NCBI GenBank assembly: GCA_001724265.1
Contig: MEDY01000019.1
Span: 1 to 64,000 of the forward strand
Source: Rhizaria sp. SCN 62-66
Lineage: Eukaryota > Rhizaria, unplaced
Reading direction: 5' to 3'
DNA length: 64,000 bases
Part shown: piece after piece, positions 13,801 to 28,800 of the stretch
Layout: every line of letters starts with the position of its first letter
How positions within the stretch are numbered: the first letter of the stretch is position 1
The notes under the pieces: generated by a model
What the model saw: the letters and a program-made list of their open reading frames with translations, nothing else
What the model was told of the DNA's origin: nothing
Database searches by the model: none
Translations under genes and position numbers: made by a program

Positions 13801-16800
13801 CACTCAGAGGTCGCGGTAGAGGTGATAGTGACGGTGACAGTAGCGTCGTAGATGGGAGCATTCCAGGTCAGCACAATGTTAACGTCGGACGCGGCCGGGA
13901 AGCTCGAAGGATCCTTGTGCACAACCGCGCTCGCGGACGTCTCGCGGTACTCGACCGCGGGCGTGACTGAGGGCATCACGAAGAAAGTACCGGTGAAAAA
14001 GTCGCCGATGACCGCGGTGGCCGTGGAGGTGGACAAGAGTCGAAGCGTGACGCCGCTTGAGCCTTCTGTCGTGGACGTTGATGACAAGCAGTACATGTAG
14101 AACACTGATGAGTCTGCGCTCACTGCAATGGTGACAGAAATGCTGGACGAGAATGCCGCAGCGCTATACTCATCATCAGTTGCTGAGAGCACGCACTTGG
14201 TCGGGTCCACCGACTCGATCGTCATCGTAATCGGGTCAGAAGTAGGCGTTGACAAGGCAACCTGCAACTTATACGGTTCAGCACCCACAATGTAGTGCTT
14301 CAGCGACTCAACCGCGGTGCCGTCCGCCTCGCGTTGGAGCTTCGCAGTCAGAAGCATGCCCGAGAGTGTGCCGGTAGTCGCGCGCGCGATCTCGAAGCCG
14401 TTCACAAAACGCACAAGTGGGTCTGTGCTTGTGTCTGACGGGTTAGGCGTGCGGCACACCAGAGTCATGTCGTTGAGGTTGTCGTACAGTTGAGACGGGT
14501 TCGTCACGTTATCGATCTTTAAAGACAGCTGAGTCGCCACGTTGACCGGGGAAATAAATCCGCTGAACTTGAACTGCAGCTGCGAACGCGCAGTCGTTGT
14601 CGGTGGCGGCACGGTTGTTAGTTGGTCTGCTGACGCACCTCCCCAACTTGTAGACATAGCAGTACTGCTGCCGAAGCTTGTGGTAGGCGGGAAATCAAGC
14701 CTGCAGAGCAGGATGAGTCCAGAGTAGTCAATCAACGGCATCGTCATCTTGACGGTCCAAGTAGCGTTCGTGTTGAGCGCGTTGTCCGACACTGTGTAAG
14801 TGAGATCGTAAATCGGCTGCGAGAAGTGATACGCAGCAACAGACCAAGTGCCGGTGGTGCCGGCCGGGTTGGAGCCCAGTACCATAACGTGCGCGCCGTT
14901 AGGGTGGAACGCGACGTCGTTCACAGTCGTCCACGGCGTGCGCAGTGCGAATGCGTCGGTGTACGTGTTGTCGAAGAACGTCTGATCCTGGCTGCCAACG
15001 CGAGTAGAATCCATCCAAATGGTCTCGTACGATTGCAGGAACGGAGGAATGGAACTCAGCCACTTCTTCGTCGGGTCGCGCGGGATGAACGCGAGCTGGA
15101 CTGTGACAGGCGCGGCGAGCGTGCCCGAAGATGAGTCGAGAGTGACGCGCAGCGAGTATAGGAAGCCCGAGGAGCAGCCCGCAACGAGGACAGTGGCGGC
15201 GGGGTTCAGCGCGAGACTCGTCACACTGCAAGGTACACTCACCCCAGTCACGCGGGTGAGCGAGATGTCGCCCGAAACCAAGAGCGCGCTACTGTTGCGC
15301 GGGAAAAACCCATAGAAAAGAATGCCTGAGTCGCCAGCAGTGAAGAACATGCCCCACTCGTGAACGACGGCAATCGCGCGAAGAGCGGCAATGCCCGCCG
15401 GCTTGCGCAAAGACCGCTGCGTGAGCGGCAGCTTGAGTTCGGTGGCCTTGGGGCTGGAGGTGCCGGAGGACGAGGTGGTGAGACTGAGCACAGGGGCCGC
15501 GTAGTGCACCAGCGCGCCGGACTCAAAGGCGACGAGCACGCTGGTGAGAACGCCCGCGTTGTGGTGCGCCAGATCCGTCCAGTCAACCATGGCCGTGATA
15601 GCGTAGCCCGTGGCCGCGGAGCCGATCTGGGTCTTGTACACGTCCCACACGCCCGTGCCGGAAGACAGCGGTGACCAGCCCGTCGTGCCGGCCTTGGCCG
15701 TTAGCAGCGAGAAGCCGTTGCCGCGTGGGTCGATGCGCAGCAGGATCGTCTCGCCGGTCTGGTCCACCGCGAGCACGAACGCGCCGCGCGCAGGGTGCGT
15801 AGAGCGGATGACGTGTAGGCGCTGGATGAGCCCGCCCTCAGAAAACATCGGCGCCGGCTGCGTGATCTCGCGCGCCTTAAGCGCAGAACGCACGGCCTCA
15901 TTACCAGTCAATGGATTGAAAGTACACTCTGCACTGTAACGCCAGAAGTACAGTTTGTGCTCGGCCTGGCTCCAGCCGAACGTGTCGCCAGATGGCAGGA
16001 ACACGCGCTGCACGTCCGCGGGCGGTGTGGGCAGGTCTAGCGTGAGGCTCACAGGCGACATAAGATTGACACCGCTATTAGAACCAAAAGTCGCCTTCAT
16101 ACAACGTGTGGAATTGCCACCCCACACAGAAGCGCAGAGCGCGCCCTCACGCCAATCAGCGGTGACGCCGGCAAAGCGAAGAGTGCGCGTAGTCTGGGTG
16201 GAGACTGCAGCGTCACCGATAATATAGTAACCGCTGACAATACCCGTGACGTTGACAGTAGAGACTGTTGTCACAGCAGTAGTACGCATGTACTGAACAG
16301 ATCCACTGATTTGAGCGTACGGCAGTGTTCCACCAATGAACGTCGGGAGAACGTTCTGAACGAGCGCATATGTGCCCAAAGGAATCCACACCGTGGAGCC
16401 CGACTTACGGCTCGAAAGGAAGTTGCATGAGAGTTCGGTCGATGTTGTCGAGCATGACACGGTATCGGAGTCGCCGCTCTCGGTGTAGTAAGTCAGCGTA
16501 GGGGATGAACCAGACGTAAATTTAACCGAACTAAACAACATCTTAACATTTGCGGCACCAGTAGACGCGGGCATCGTGATTATCGCGGTCACATCGCACG
16601 TGGCGCCGGTCAGCGGCACGCAGTTGCGGTACGTATACGCGACAAGAGTGGACGGCATCGGCTCCATCTGCACGTGGCGCTCGATCGCGCGCTCAAAGTA
16701 CTTGATCGTGCTGTTGGACTTGTTTGCGATGAAATAAGACGGATAAGAGTGCAGCTTAGCGCGAACGTCATAACAAGTCGCTGCAACGGAGACAGAACAC

Positions 16801-19800
16801 TGACGTGTATACGCGGGAATGCTAGACGGAGTGTCTACTGAAAAATCCGACGATGTTGCATTACTCGAAGTAGCAATCAAGCTCCAAGTATTACCGTTCG
16901 TTGTCGGATCGCAAACAGACGACCCCGTAGCGCTAACAGAGTTCAACCACACCGCGTAGTCAGTCGCAAGATGCTCCCTCGTAGCCCCCGCAGCAACGAA
17001 CGTGCGCGGGTGCTGCACGGTGAGCGACATCTTACTTGACACAGTGAGCGTCTTCTGCATGTACATCGTCGTGTCAGTGAACAGGCCCGACGTCGCAATG
17101 CTTCCAAGACGAATACTGTAAATCCGCGTTAGTGGGCCCGTGTAAGACATGGACGGAGTCGCCAGCGGCTGCTGGGGGCGAATCGTGGTGTAAATGCGGC
17201 CGTCCTGCGACACGCGCGGGCGCAGCGCGTCCCACTGGTACTGCGTCTGCGGCACAGGGATATCACTGAGCATTTTGCGGTCAGCAATGGAAACTAACGG
17301 GAGATCAGTGTTATCGGTCGAGTACTTGTTGTCCGCGAATGTGAAAAACAGCCGGTGCAAGTCACCAACAAGGTTGGTCTCGCTCCACGTGTCAGACTTG
17401 GTCATGACATCAACGACCGCAGAGCCGTCGCCGGTGGGGACCACGCCCGCCACGCCCAAGACTTCGGTCGTTGTGCCCAACAGAGCGACCACGTCGACGT
17501 ACGCGATGCGGCGACTGGCACTCAGCGTGGTTAAGCTGCGCAATCCACTGATGCGCGAAATGGCGACCCGCTGCTTGCCCAAGACGTACACGTAGTAAAG
17601 ATCGTCGTCCGCAGCGTAGTCGGTGCTAAGCCACGCGTGCGGGATAATCCACGGCAGCGCGCGGCCCACAGCGACCATACCAGGGCGCAGCGCCGCAGAC
17701 GACGTGGCGTGCGATAGCGTGAACTCTTGACGCATCGTGATAGCATAGGTCGAGGTGGAGGCCGTAGCATCGCGATCGTAAAGTCTGCACAATGCACGCT
17801 GGCAAAGCACAAAAGAGTTCGTGTTGCGCGCCTGAATCACCGCTGGCTGCTCTTGACGCAGGGCGATAGAAACATCGGACTGGTTCGAGTGCGTAAACGC
17901 GACTTGCTCGGACAGCGCCCAGAGCGCAAGAGCGCCGTAAATTACACGGAACGAGAGGAAACGAGTGCCAACAACGACGCTGACATAGAAACGCAGGCCA
18001 TATGACGAGGTGTAATCGTGGAACACAAATGGCGCCACGGCATGAGACGCAGAGCGCGCCTCGGCGCTACTCAGCGATGACAACGTGGGCTCGAGATAGG
18101 AGCTGAGATCAAATGTCTCTGTGGAGACCAAGTCGCGCAGGAACAGTCCCGTGACGGGGTCGCGGCGGATCGCTACGAGCACACGGTTGTTAAAGTTAAC
18201 AAAAAGCAGAGTCTCGTCGGGTGAAAGTGCGATAGAGCCGCGCAGCCCCTCGTGTGCCTTGCCAACTGCTGCGACAGTGTATAGGCGAGCGTAGCTGAGG
18301 AGGTCAAGCACACTAGTACAGGAGTTCTCGGCGTACGACGGTAGCAGTGTGATAGTGCTCTCGCTAATAGTGACGACACACGAAGTGACCGCGCCGTTCT
18401 GATGCAAACGGTAAATTAGCTTACTCGAAGCAGTGCGCACGGTGTCAATCACGGGTGATGTGCCTGCAGAAGCCACGGTCACGGTCGCAGTGAGGTCGCG
18501 CAGCATAGGCTGAATCGGGTGCGAATTGACCCATGTTGTCGACGTCAGAGGCCGAATATACGCGGTTGTCGTACTGTTGAAAATACCAACCATAAAATAC
18601 GATCCATCACGGGGCGGGGCGTTCGACGCCAGAGGAAGTGTGTAGAGTGTGACTTCGGCTTCACCGCCACTTGAAAGTGCAGTGATAAATACATCCGGCG
18701 TAACACGGAAGCACGTGGTGAAACTCGCCTGCGTCTCAAGGCCGTATGTCGCGACTGCTGCATCATTGGATGTAGTTTCGAGCGAGCTACGCCGCCTAGT
18801 AAAAGTTAACATCTCCGGAATTGTGCCTGAACAGTCAGCAGCTCCAGTTGTTGTGTAGACTGATGACGCGTTATTAAGAACTTGAATTTGAATAGCACGA
18901 GTTCCTGTGAAAATGTTGTGTGGCACAAAGAATCCAATACGATCACCACTGCCTTTAGTCGCATTCACTGAGAGCGCAAAACGCATTGTGATAGCGCTAG
19001 TGCTCGCATTTGTAGTGCTGCCGAAGGCGTACGAGACAGATTGCCAGCCAATAAAGCCTGTGAGAGGATGGGGCCGCAAGGTGACCGGAGACAGATTGGT
19101 GGATTGCTCGAGCAGTGAGGGGGCATCAGTGTTGATTTGAATCGGAAATGAAAAAGCGGCTGACTGGGTTGCGCTGGGCTGTCCGGAACCCGAAGTAAAG
19201 ATGTTCAGTGTTGCTGAAAGCTCACCCCCTGAAGCGTACTTCAACATTGTTTGGAGATCTTGTGATGTTTTCAGCTGGAATAAACATGCTTTGATCTCGA
19301 ACGTCTTCGATGTCTCCATATCATTAATGATCGAATAACGAATCTGTGTCGATGATCCGCTGGATACAACTGTATAAGTCTTATACATTCCAATAGACGT
19401 GGTGCCGCTTTTAATGGTAAAAAACTGAGTGAAGTCGTTCGGGGCATTATTAGCTGAGAATACCATTGGGGTAAACATGGGCATTGATGACGGGAAATCG
19501 AGAACAACCCACGCCCTGTACGAGTTTAACTTGGAGCTAGGTTTGTACGCAGGGATTGTCAAGCATGCCATCCCGTAAGGGTAATTAAGCAATGATGTTG
19601 CTTTGATCGAATCCAAATTGAGCCATGAAAAAGCAAGATCAAGATTTTGATCGACAACAGCGTTTGTCGATTCAACCTCAGTGTTCTGCAGCGCAAAAGA
19701 GCTGTGGAATGAGCCAAACGCGTAAGTCGACGTGCTGTCCAAGTCGGGCGCCGTCACGCTGTAGTACCACACAATGATCCGGCGCTCTGGGGGAATCGTC

Positions 19801-22800
19801 ACAGTCGTGGACCACGTGAAGGCTGCCGAATCAGCGGCCGCAGTCGCACCATCCACGTCAATATTGCGCGAAACAGGATTGCTCCAGCCGCGGCCAATAG
19901 GCATGTACAGCAGCTGACCAGCTCTCCAGGTGCGCGGTAGGAGGAAAGTGCAGTACACGTCGTACCTAAGTCCTGCGGTCACCTTTGCGGGCCGCATCTC
20001 GGTCGGCAGCGTCGTTCCGCGCGGGGTAGTCGCCGAGGCGGTGAAGACGTGGCACATCGGGCGCGGAGCGTCTGCCGTATTGGTGTCCGTGGTAGTCGGC
20101 AGCGCAGCAACCGCAAACGTGGTCGCGGCGATCTCATTGCTCATGCGTACGTGCGTGATCGAGTCAACGAGCGAGACCTTCAACCCGCCGGAAGTGCTCG
20201 CCTTGCACAGCAGACCGCGCAGGGTATGTTGAATCTTGAGTGACTTGGGATTCGAATCGCTTGCGCGCATGCGGAGATACACGGTCGACGTCGACGTCGA
20301 GCTCGTCAGCACCTCGACTGAGGGCGCCGTGGTGACTTTATTGGTTGAAGGGCGACGTGCGACAAGCGCGGCATCGAACGTGCAGATGGAACTGTCGGCG
20401 GAATCAACGCGCACGTCAACGAGCGGAAGCCACAGCGAGGTGGGAGCGATGCTGGCGATATCCACGGTGAGGTCGATAGAACTGTAACCCGCAGACTGTA
20501 CGAAGTTAGTCATCGTGACCATGCTCGAAGTGAGTAAGCCTACCGTGGTGGGTAACGCAGCCCAGCCAAAGACAACGTTCGTAAAAGTAATATCAGCCTC
20601 GAAAGCACTCGTTATGGGGTCATACGAGCCAAACTGCATCGTGTATACGCTGCTTGTCGAGCGCAGAGGGTGGTAAAAGACGCCATTGAAGGAAACTGTC
20701 GCCGTTGTCGCGGTGGCTGCGCACTCATCGGTAGTCGAGGAGCCAGTCACCAGGTAGCCCAAATTCATAGGATCGCGGATAAACGTCTTTCCGGCGCTCT
20801 CACCGGTCGGCAGCACGTCGAGGACGTACTTGGTGCGTGCCTCCTCAGGGATAATAAGACGAATCGCGCCGTTGACCGGCATCGAGTACGGACAAAGCAC
20901 TGAAGCCACGGCGCTCTGGATGTTCACGACCAGATTGTACGTTTGCATCGCAACAGCTGTCGTCGCGGTCGCAGTACCCGTGATAGCCGAAGTAATCACA
21001 GCGGGCGCCACGCGAGGGAGCACAAAGAACGTTTGAGCCAGCGGCGTCGTGCTACGGAGATTATACACAAGCGGCGCACTAGTGGCGGAGACAAGGAGCT
21101 TAATGTCGCCGGAGAACGTCACCAATGATGTGTGCTGCGTCTTTACGCAACTATCGAGCACGAAAAACAGGGTTGACGACGAAGAACGCGCCACGAGCGA
21201 GCTCATGCCAGTCAGCGGGCACGTAAGCACGCTACTGCTGACGGTGCAGCCAGCGAGCGCATCGTAGTTGGCGGCGGTGATATTGCTCAGAGCGACGTCC
21301 TGCTTGAGCAGCAAGACGCTGGATGCTCCAATGCAGCTCGTGAGGGAGGCACCGCGCAGCGTGAACGCGATAGTGAAGTAGGACAGGGTCGACGACTTAG
21401 TGATGAATTCAAACGGCGGCGAAGCGATGATCAGCGATGCGCCAGCAGTGTTCCGAGTCCAGCTTGTCGCAGGTGCCGTGAGGCGCGCGACGGCGTAGCC
21501 CTCCTGGGGCGCCTGTGCGCCCGATGGCGTGACGCGGAGCACGGCTTCCTCGAGCCGGCCCATCGTGCCTTTGGCGGGCACTAGACGAACAAACGCGATT
21601 AGAGGGGTGAGTAGCAGTGTCGTCGTGCTGTACTCGATCTCAACGACAAGTGTGTCAGTCGAAACAAAGTCGTCTGTGAAGCCACTTGAAGGGGTAATGC
21701 TAGTAGTCCACAGCCGCGTGTTAAGACTGTCCAGCTGCTCCAGTGACAAAACAATGCTATCCGGGAAAGATGTGAACTTAAACGTCACAGACTCAACCAC
21801 AAATCCCAGGATTGCACTTACAGAGTCATTCGTAAACTCCAGAGCGAAGACGCCCCCCGCCGCAGTCGAGATGTCGCCAGAAACAACTGTCACGAAAGAC
21901 GCGAATCCAGAGTAACTTGTTCCGTCGGCAGCGAGCTCTTCCTTGCGCTCCCGCAGCAGCCAGTAAGCCTCTACCACAGGCGTGGGCGCAAATAGCACGG
22001 GAGTCTTTGTGTACGCAACAACGGTGCCGAGCTGCACAGTGCGGCTGGTGGAGAGAAGCGCGTCGGACTCAGCGGCGTTGCTGACAACAGTGACGGTGAA
22101 GCTTGGCGAAGCGCAGACGCCAGCTTTGGCAAAGGCTGTCTGCGTGGTGACGCAGTGCACGTCGCCGTACACGAGCCCGGAGATGTTAACGCGCGTCGCT
22201 GTGCTCGGGAGTGCGAACGTGATGGACTGCTCGGAAAACGAGATATATGTCACTGCGGGCGACGCCGCAATATTTGACGCACCAAAGCCGTCAACAAAGA
22301 AAACAGAATCGCTAAATGTGACCACCGCAGCCAAGGGCGAGTACGTGCTCACCGTGATGGCGGGCAAGTCGAACTGGAGGTCGAAGCCGTCGACATACAC
22401 ATCGCCGGCCTCGGTGTCGACCTGGGCCGCAGAAGCGGCGATGTTGCTGATGGCGATGGTCGGCACTGAGGCGCGGTCACGGCGGTCCGCCATCGGCAGC
22501 TCCAGCACTGTGCGCATGTGCGTCGCGCCGGAAGGCTTGTGGCGCACGCCGAAGATCCACTCGGTGAGCCGCGGCAGGGTTGTGGCGACAGACGTGAGCG
22601 GCATGTACAAGTAGCACGGCGACGCAGGAGTGCAGCTGATATCACTACCGCTGGTGATTGTAAAGGTGGGCGCTGTCGTAGAGCATATGCTCGCGCACAT
22701 GAAAGTGACAGTGCTGAGAGAACCTGAATTGTTATAGAACGTGAGTGTGAGTGCGCTGCTCACAAATGCTGAGGACGAAATTGTCAAGTCAGTGGGAATA

Positions 22801-25800
22801 GTGATCATAAGCCTATCCGTGTTCGCAAGATAAAGCCGTGTGAATGTGAAAGCAGCGTAGTGGCCCGCAGTGACAGGCGCAGCCATCGAAGTGCTCGGAG
22901 AGAGCGAGGTGGACGACTGAACCATGTGTTGCACCGAGCCAGCGGCCGGGAGCGCAAGCTGGCTAAACGCAGGGCGCTTGTAAATAATGCCGTCTACAGT
23001 TGCCTGAACCTCCACGCAGCGGCCCGGAATAGCGGCCATATTGCGGGCGCCGGTGGCCGAGAGGTCTAGCACCACGCCGTGAATGCGGAAACGGAGAAAC
23101 TTGTTCGGAGTGAGGCACGGATTGGTAGCGCACCTGAACTGGATCGAGGTCGTGAGTGGAGTTTTAACCGTCCACTGAGCGATTAGCGCATCCTCATCGT
23201 CCTCCAAGGCGGCGATCGAAACAAGCGAAGGGGAAGGATTCGTGGAGAATGTCACTGCGCTTTGGCAATAGTCAGTGAGCTGAATAAGGAAATTGGCGAC
23301 ACTAGTCGAATAATCATAGCGAGGAATGACCAGCACATCCATGGTGCTGTTGAACTGTTTCGAGCTCGTCATCTCATGGCCCAGCAGATCTACGGAGACG
23401 TCGAAGATGTCGTCTTGCACGGTAGCGGCAGCATTATCGCCGTTCATATTCACAGGATCCGTCGTTCCAGTCCAGGCCGCAACCTTCGTGTTCGAAGTCG
23501 TGGTGAACGAAAAACACGACGCCGCGATGTCGCGCGAGTCGCTGGGGCCGAACGAGGCCGTGGCAAGCGCGGGCACGGTGAACTCGAGGTACGGCGTCAC
23601 AGGCACCGTGGCGGTATCACTGTACATCACCGCAGTCGGGTCCGGCGACGGGAACATAAAGCTGGTAACAGCCATAACCCACGTCGTCGAAGTGCCTGTA
23701 GGAATGACATTGTTGCCCGTGATGGTGTTGGTGCCGGCCAGCGAAGACAAGGTGTTAAACCGCAGCGCGCACGTCTTGCTGAGAGTGACTGTAAGCCCGG
23801 TGAAGGCGTAGGGCGCGTGGTAGTACATGCGCCAGCGCAAGTCCGCGCTCGAGGTCACACCGTCCCATGAGCTCTGCATCACAGTGTTAACAGCGACGGC
23901 AAGGATGTCCATCTTGTTCACAGAATGCGTGGCGAGAATACCGGTCGTGCGCGGCGACGGCAAGCTGTCAAGTAGGATAAACCCGTTGGCAAAGCGCGGC
24001 CACACGGAGCCGTACGGCGTGGCAGGGCCGGAGAAGCGGACGCGCATCGGTGTGTTCGCCTGGGAGCCTGTCGGCAGCACGGGCTGCGGGCACACGAGGC
24101 TGATCATTGCCTCGTCAGTCGTCGAATTGGTGCACGTCCAGTCTGTGGAAAGCGGCAGCAGCGTGAGCGACTCAAGAAAGTACCCAGGTACGTTCATCGT
24201 GTCAAACGAGACTAGGGGTCGCACTTCAACATTGCTGAGATACGATGTAGTTAAAGCAAAGATCTGCAGCTCAAACGTATGAATCTCTGTGAATTGATCA
24301 GGGGTAGAGCTCGTCGGCAATGCGGAAAGAAGCGTCTTGGAAATGTGGAGCGGCAGGAACTGGTAGTCAATGTGCGAACTCGCCAAGTAGGTGAATTGAG
24401 AAAGCGGTTCCTTCAGTGTCGAAGTGTCCCCGCCACCATCGACTGTAAAGCACTCCTGAGGGATTGTGGGGTAGAACGACGGAATTCCGTATAAGACACG
24501 GAATACATTCAGCATCGTCAGGATATGCGTCGAACTAGCACTGAGCGCAGCAGAAGCAGTGCATGTGACGCTCATCTGTGATGCTGTCACTACCGGTGCA
24601 GATGTCGTGCAGTCAAGTGAACTCCCGTTCGTCGAATTGCTCGAAATGGTCTCATTCGCCGACCCCACCGACAGAGAAGACAAGAACTCGACCGCCCCAG
24701 CCGGACACAGTGTGGTGTTAGTGCTGTTGTACGTTATCAAAAACGTCGTATTTCCGCTAATGTCCACTTTTGTGTGTGTTGATATGGCCATGTCAGCGCG
24801 CTTAACCGTCACCCAGGGACTGGCGGCCTCCGTGTCGGTGCCGTCCCAGCTGCCGTCAATAGCCTTGGACTTAATGCGCATCAGCAGGTCGTTGCCGCCA
24901 GTAATTAGCACATTTTTGAGCGGATTGTTCGAGAGCAAGTTGTAGTTGGACAATGTCGTCACAAAACATTTCGGGAGAATAGAGGGCGCAAACTTGATCA
25001 TCCGAAACATGGTCGGAATATTGATCCAGAACACCTTGTGGTTCAGTCCGGAGCCGGGGTGCGGGCACTTGATCACGCGACGCCCGTCAGCGGTGAAATC
25101 GACGTCGACGCAGCTGCTGGCCCCTGTCGAGCCCCAGCTCGAAGTCATCGGCCGCGTCGCAGTCGCAAGCAAGCCGTCCGTGAGATAAATATTACAAGGC
25201 GATTCCGTGCTGACCTTAATCGTAAAGTACACGTCTTCGCCGGCGGGGATCTCCTGCAGCAAGTATACCGTCATCTTGACGTTGTAGTAGAACTTAGGGT
25301 CGGAGCTGTAGAGATCGTCCATGGTCATAACGCGTTCGAGTGCAGTCAAGTCATATTCCATCGCGTTGCGCGTCTGTGCAAAGGTGAGCCGTGCAACCTC
25401 CGTGCTCAGGTACTACGTAGAGTCCTCTTGACTTGTGACATTAAGGCAAGCCGATGTCGCGGTCTTGGAGTTAAGAACAACACTGTTGCTGACAGTCACA
25501 TAGCGCTGCGGGATCTGGCCGAACTCAGACAGCGTGGGCATCGTATCAACTTCACAGCTGTTGATCGATATTTGCGAGCCATCGTAACCTGCAGGGACTG
25601 ACGCTAATGTACAAAGACTTGTGTTAGATAGCGCCGGCAATGTGAAAAGTGTGATTGCCGTCTCATTAGGGCAAAGGGATACTATGATCGTGCGTTTTTT
25701 CGTCGAAGACCCAGAACGATAGGCTGACAAGGTAAACTGCACTGTATACTTGATCGAGAACGTCTCCGTGGCCGTGGTCACTGTGTCCACGGAGGCGCTG

Positions 25801-28800
25801 TAAGCAGTTGGCAACACGTAGTACCGCATCGGCGTCAAGAGCTTGCCCGACGAAGGCGAATACACTTCCATCGGCACAACGTTCTCTGAAATAAAGATGA
25901 TTGAGCTGCCCGACTTAACATTAGCATATGCAGTGATGCACGATGCAGAAAGCAGACTCTGCACATTAAGCACCGAGTAATAAAGCTCAATAGCTGCGTC
26001 GTAAATTGGATACGGCCTGGTAGCGGATGTGAATAATGTGCTCGGACATGTGACCGTGGCGGTGTATCCGTCAGTCGAGATCACCGCCGAGCATGAAGTG
26101 GTCGGAGTATCGGTCGCGTTCGCGTTCCAGACGCCAACTCCTCTAAGGCCGCCGCAGCCGGGGACAATGGACCAAAGGAAGTCGACAGAGCTCGAGGCCG
26201 GGACTTTGCGGTAGATCTGGAACCTGATCAGGCCGCGCACAATAGTGCTTCCAGTCTCGTCGGTGTACGCGTACGTCATCAGCAGGGCGTGGTCAAACGT
26301 TCTCGATGTGGTCTCGGGAAGCGCAAGAGCCTCTAGAGTGTACGCTGTTGAGCCTAAAACAGAAACATTAAACATCGTCGTCGGCAGTGTAGAAGATGAA
26401 AAATTAGATACAGGCACGCGGAGCGAGTTGAACACAACGCCCGTAGGTGGAGGAAGGGTGTTAGTGCCCATTGTAAGCTTGATATTAATGACGGGAGATG
26501 ATGTTGAGGCGTTCTTGATTGTGTAAGCGGTGAGGCCACTCACCCAGTGGGCAACGTTGGCGACGGCGAGCGTGATATTAGAGCTGTCTGCGTTTTGCCA
26601 GACGGAAGAATTTGTTGGGAGCGTGATATTAGTGTCAACATCAACAGTTGTAAAGGTAACAAGACCGATTTGCAGCTGCATCTCGGCCGCTGATGTGTCA
26701 AAAGTGCGAAGTTTGTAGTCTACCACGGCAAACTTGAGTGTCGGCTTTACCGTTGAAGTCTGCGCCGTCATTGTGCGAGACGCGGTGGATGCGTTTGAGG
26801 TACCCCGGCTATAAAGGATGTAAAAACAACTCGCAATAGGTGGGTATGTCACACTGTAGGGATTTGCAAGAACATACGAGGTACTATTAAGGTAGGTCGT
26901 GCTTGTTATAGTGCTAGTAGAAGTGAATGCAATTTTTGTTGAGTCTGAAGAGCTAAAAGTCAACGCGGGGTTAGTCGTGTGCGTTGTAGACAATGTGGCC
27001 CATTGACTGCACTCATCATCGACGTATTGAGCAAAGCTCCGAGTGCCGCTACTACCCGCCGTGGCGAAGCCGACTTGAGAGACGTAACTTGTGATCTTAC
27101 TTTTCGTGGGATCACTATAGCTGAGAGATGTTGAGTCAAACGAAACAAGCTTCAAATTGACTTGTGATGTCGTCGTCTGTTCACGGCCATAAGCAAAATC
27201 TGCCGGAAACTGAATATACTCAGGTGGTATCGTAGTACCAGAAACAAATATAGTCTGAATACACATCGCTGACGCAGCGTTAATATAGCCGGACGTAAAA
27301 CTCGAAATAGACATGTTAAAATAAGGAGCTGTGGATGTTGCGGTGCTAGTGAGAGCAAATATACGTGCCGCTTTCTTGCCTACCGCTGATGTGAAACCAC
27401 TGACTGCAGCAGGAGTCATCGAAGAACCAAAGGGATCGCCGGGGGCACAGTGTGGCAAGGGCAAAAAGTGAATTTGTACGCTCGAAAGAGTGTTTGCGCT
27501 ACCCTTAGCGAAGGAAAATTTATATAATGTCGGTGCCGCCGTTGGAAGTGCCTCTTGTGTCAACGCGAACGAAGAATACTTGGTCGGCGTCCAGTCTGAC
27601 GCCATCGGCACAACATACGGAGCGTACGTGGTCAGCGAACTCGACTCCTCGAGCGTCCAGCACGACGCGGGGATTGACGCCGCCTCCGTCATGACATCTG
27701 TGATGCGCAGACGAGCCCAGCGGCCTGTGATTGCGTTTGTACATTTAATCAGAAAACGGACAGGCGTGAATGTGGACGAACTAAACCCGTCAGTGCGACT
27801 CCCGCCATCGTACGTGATCGAGCAAGAAAAAGTAGACACGTCGCTCGTCGTGTCATTTTTCACATATAGAAGATGTGCTGCATAGGGAACGGTCGAGCCA
27901 GTCGCATTAAGCGACTGCAAACATGTCGTTGAATCTGATTTAATCGTGAGAACACGGTTGAAGGAAGCTGAAGGACAGTAAATGTAGGCATCGACCCAGT
28001 ACGTGGAGCCGTAGAACTGCGTGTATGAAGTCGTCATGCGGAGCTCGGTGCTGGTGGGGGCAACATACGGGATTGTGCTCGCCGCGGGGACATTCGTGGA
28101 AGACAAAAGCACAGAGCTGCTTGCGCCAGTGAAGCTAATGGTGAAACACTGCTTAATATAGTTGCTTGATTGCGCATTTGCTTTGCTCAGGGCGATGTTG
28201 TCAAGAACAAGCACGGCGCCGCCGAGCGTCGGCTGCACCGCCGAGTCCACCAGCTCGAAGTTGATTTTAGTGCTTGTTCGAGTGCCACTAAGTTGCAGTC
28301 CAAATGTGGACAAGCTGGTGTCGATTGTCACGTCGGTGAGAACACTGCCGCTGCACGCAGTATTGACCTCGAGGGAGCCGCCAGTCACGGGGTACGGGTG
28401 CGTGAAGGTAAACTTGAGCGACATGGAAAACGTCAACGAACTGGAAATGATCGACTGGCGCGCGGTCGAGTCAAGCACGCGGTCGGTGGTGACCGAGGGC
28501 GCGGGGTTGTCCCAGGCGGGGACAGAGGAGAACGGCGTCGCGGGGGAGTTGACGATATCGCGCTCGTTGGCGAAGTTGGTGTAGGTGCTCACGCAAAGAC
28601 CGGCGGGGAGAGTGAACCCGCTGGCGAGGTCGGAGTAAATTGGGGACACGGCGAACATGTTCAGAACAAGGTTGATAACGAGTGAGCCAGTTAAAATAGT
28701 CGAACTGCTGGAGGACACGCCGAACTTGACTCCGGTGATCAAAGTGCCAGTGGGAGTCCCGGAGGCGACTGTGAGTGAAACGATCGCCGAGTGGTCGCAG

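Noticed and set aside
1887-25361. Treating the 7,824-codon part of the receptor as a separate gene starting at 25361
   Set aside because: It would lack a signal peptide despite being extracellular, and it begins in the middle of a repeat; the frame continues upstream past the TAG.
25374-25416. 43-nt GT-AG segment as an intron removing the TAG of the giant gene
   Set aside because: Its length is not a multiple of three, so removal would shift the frame and end translation.
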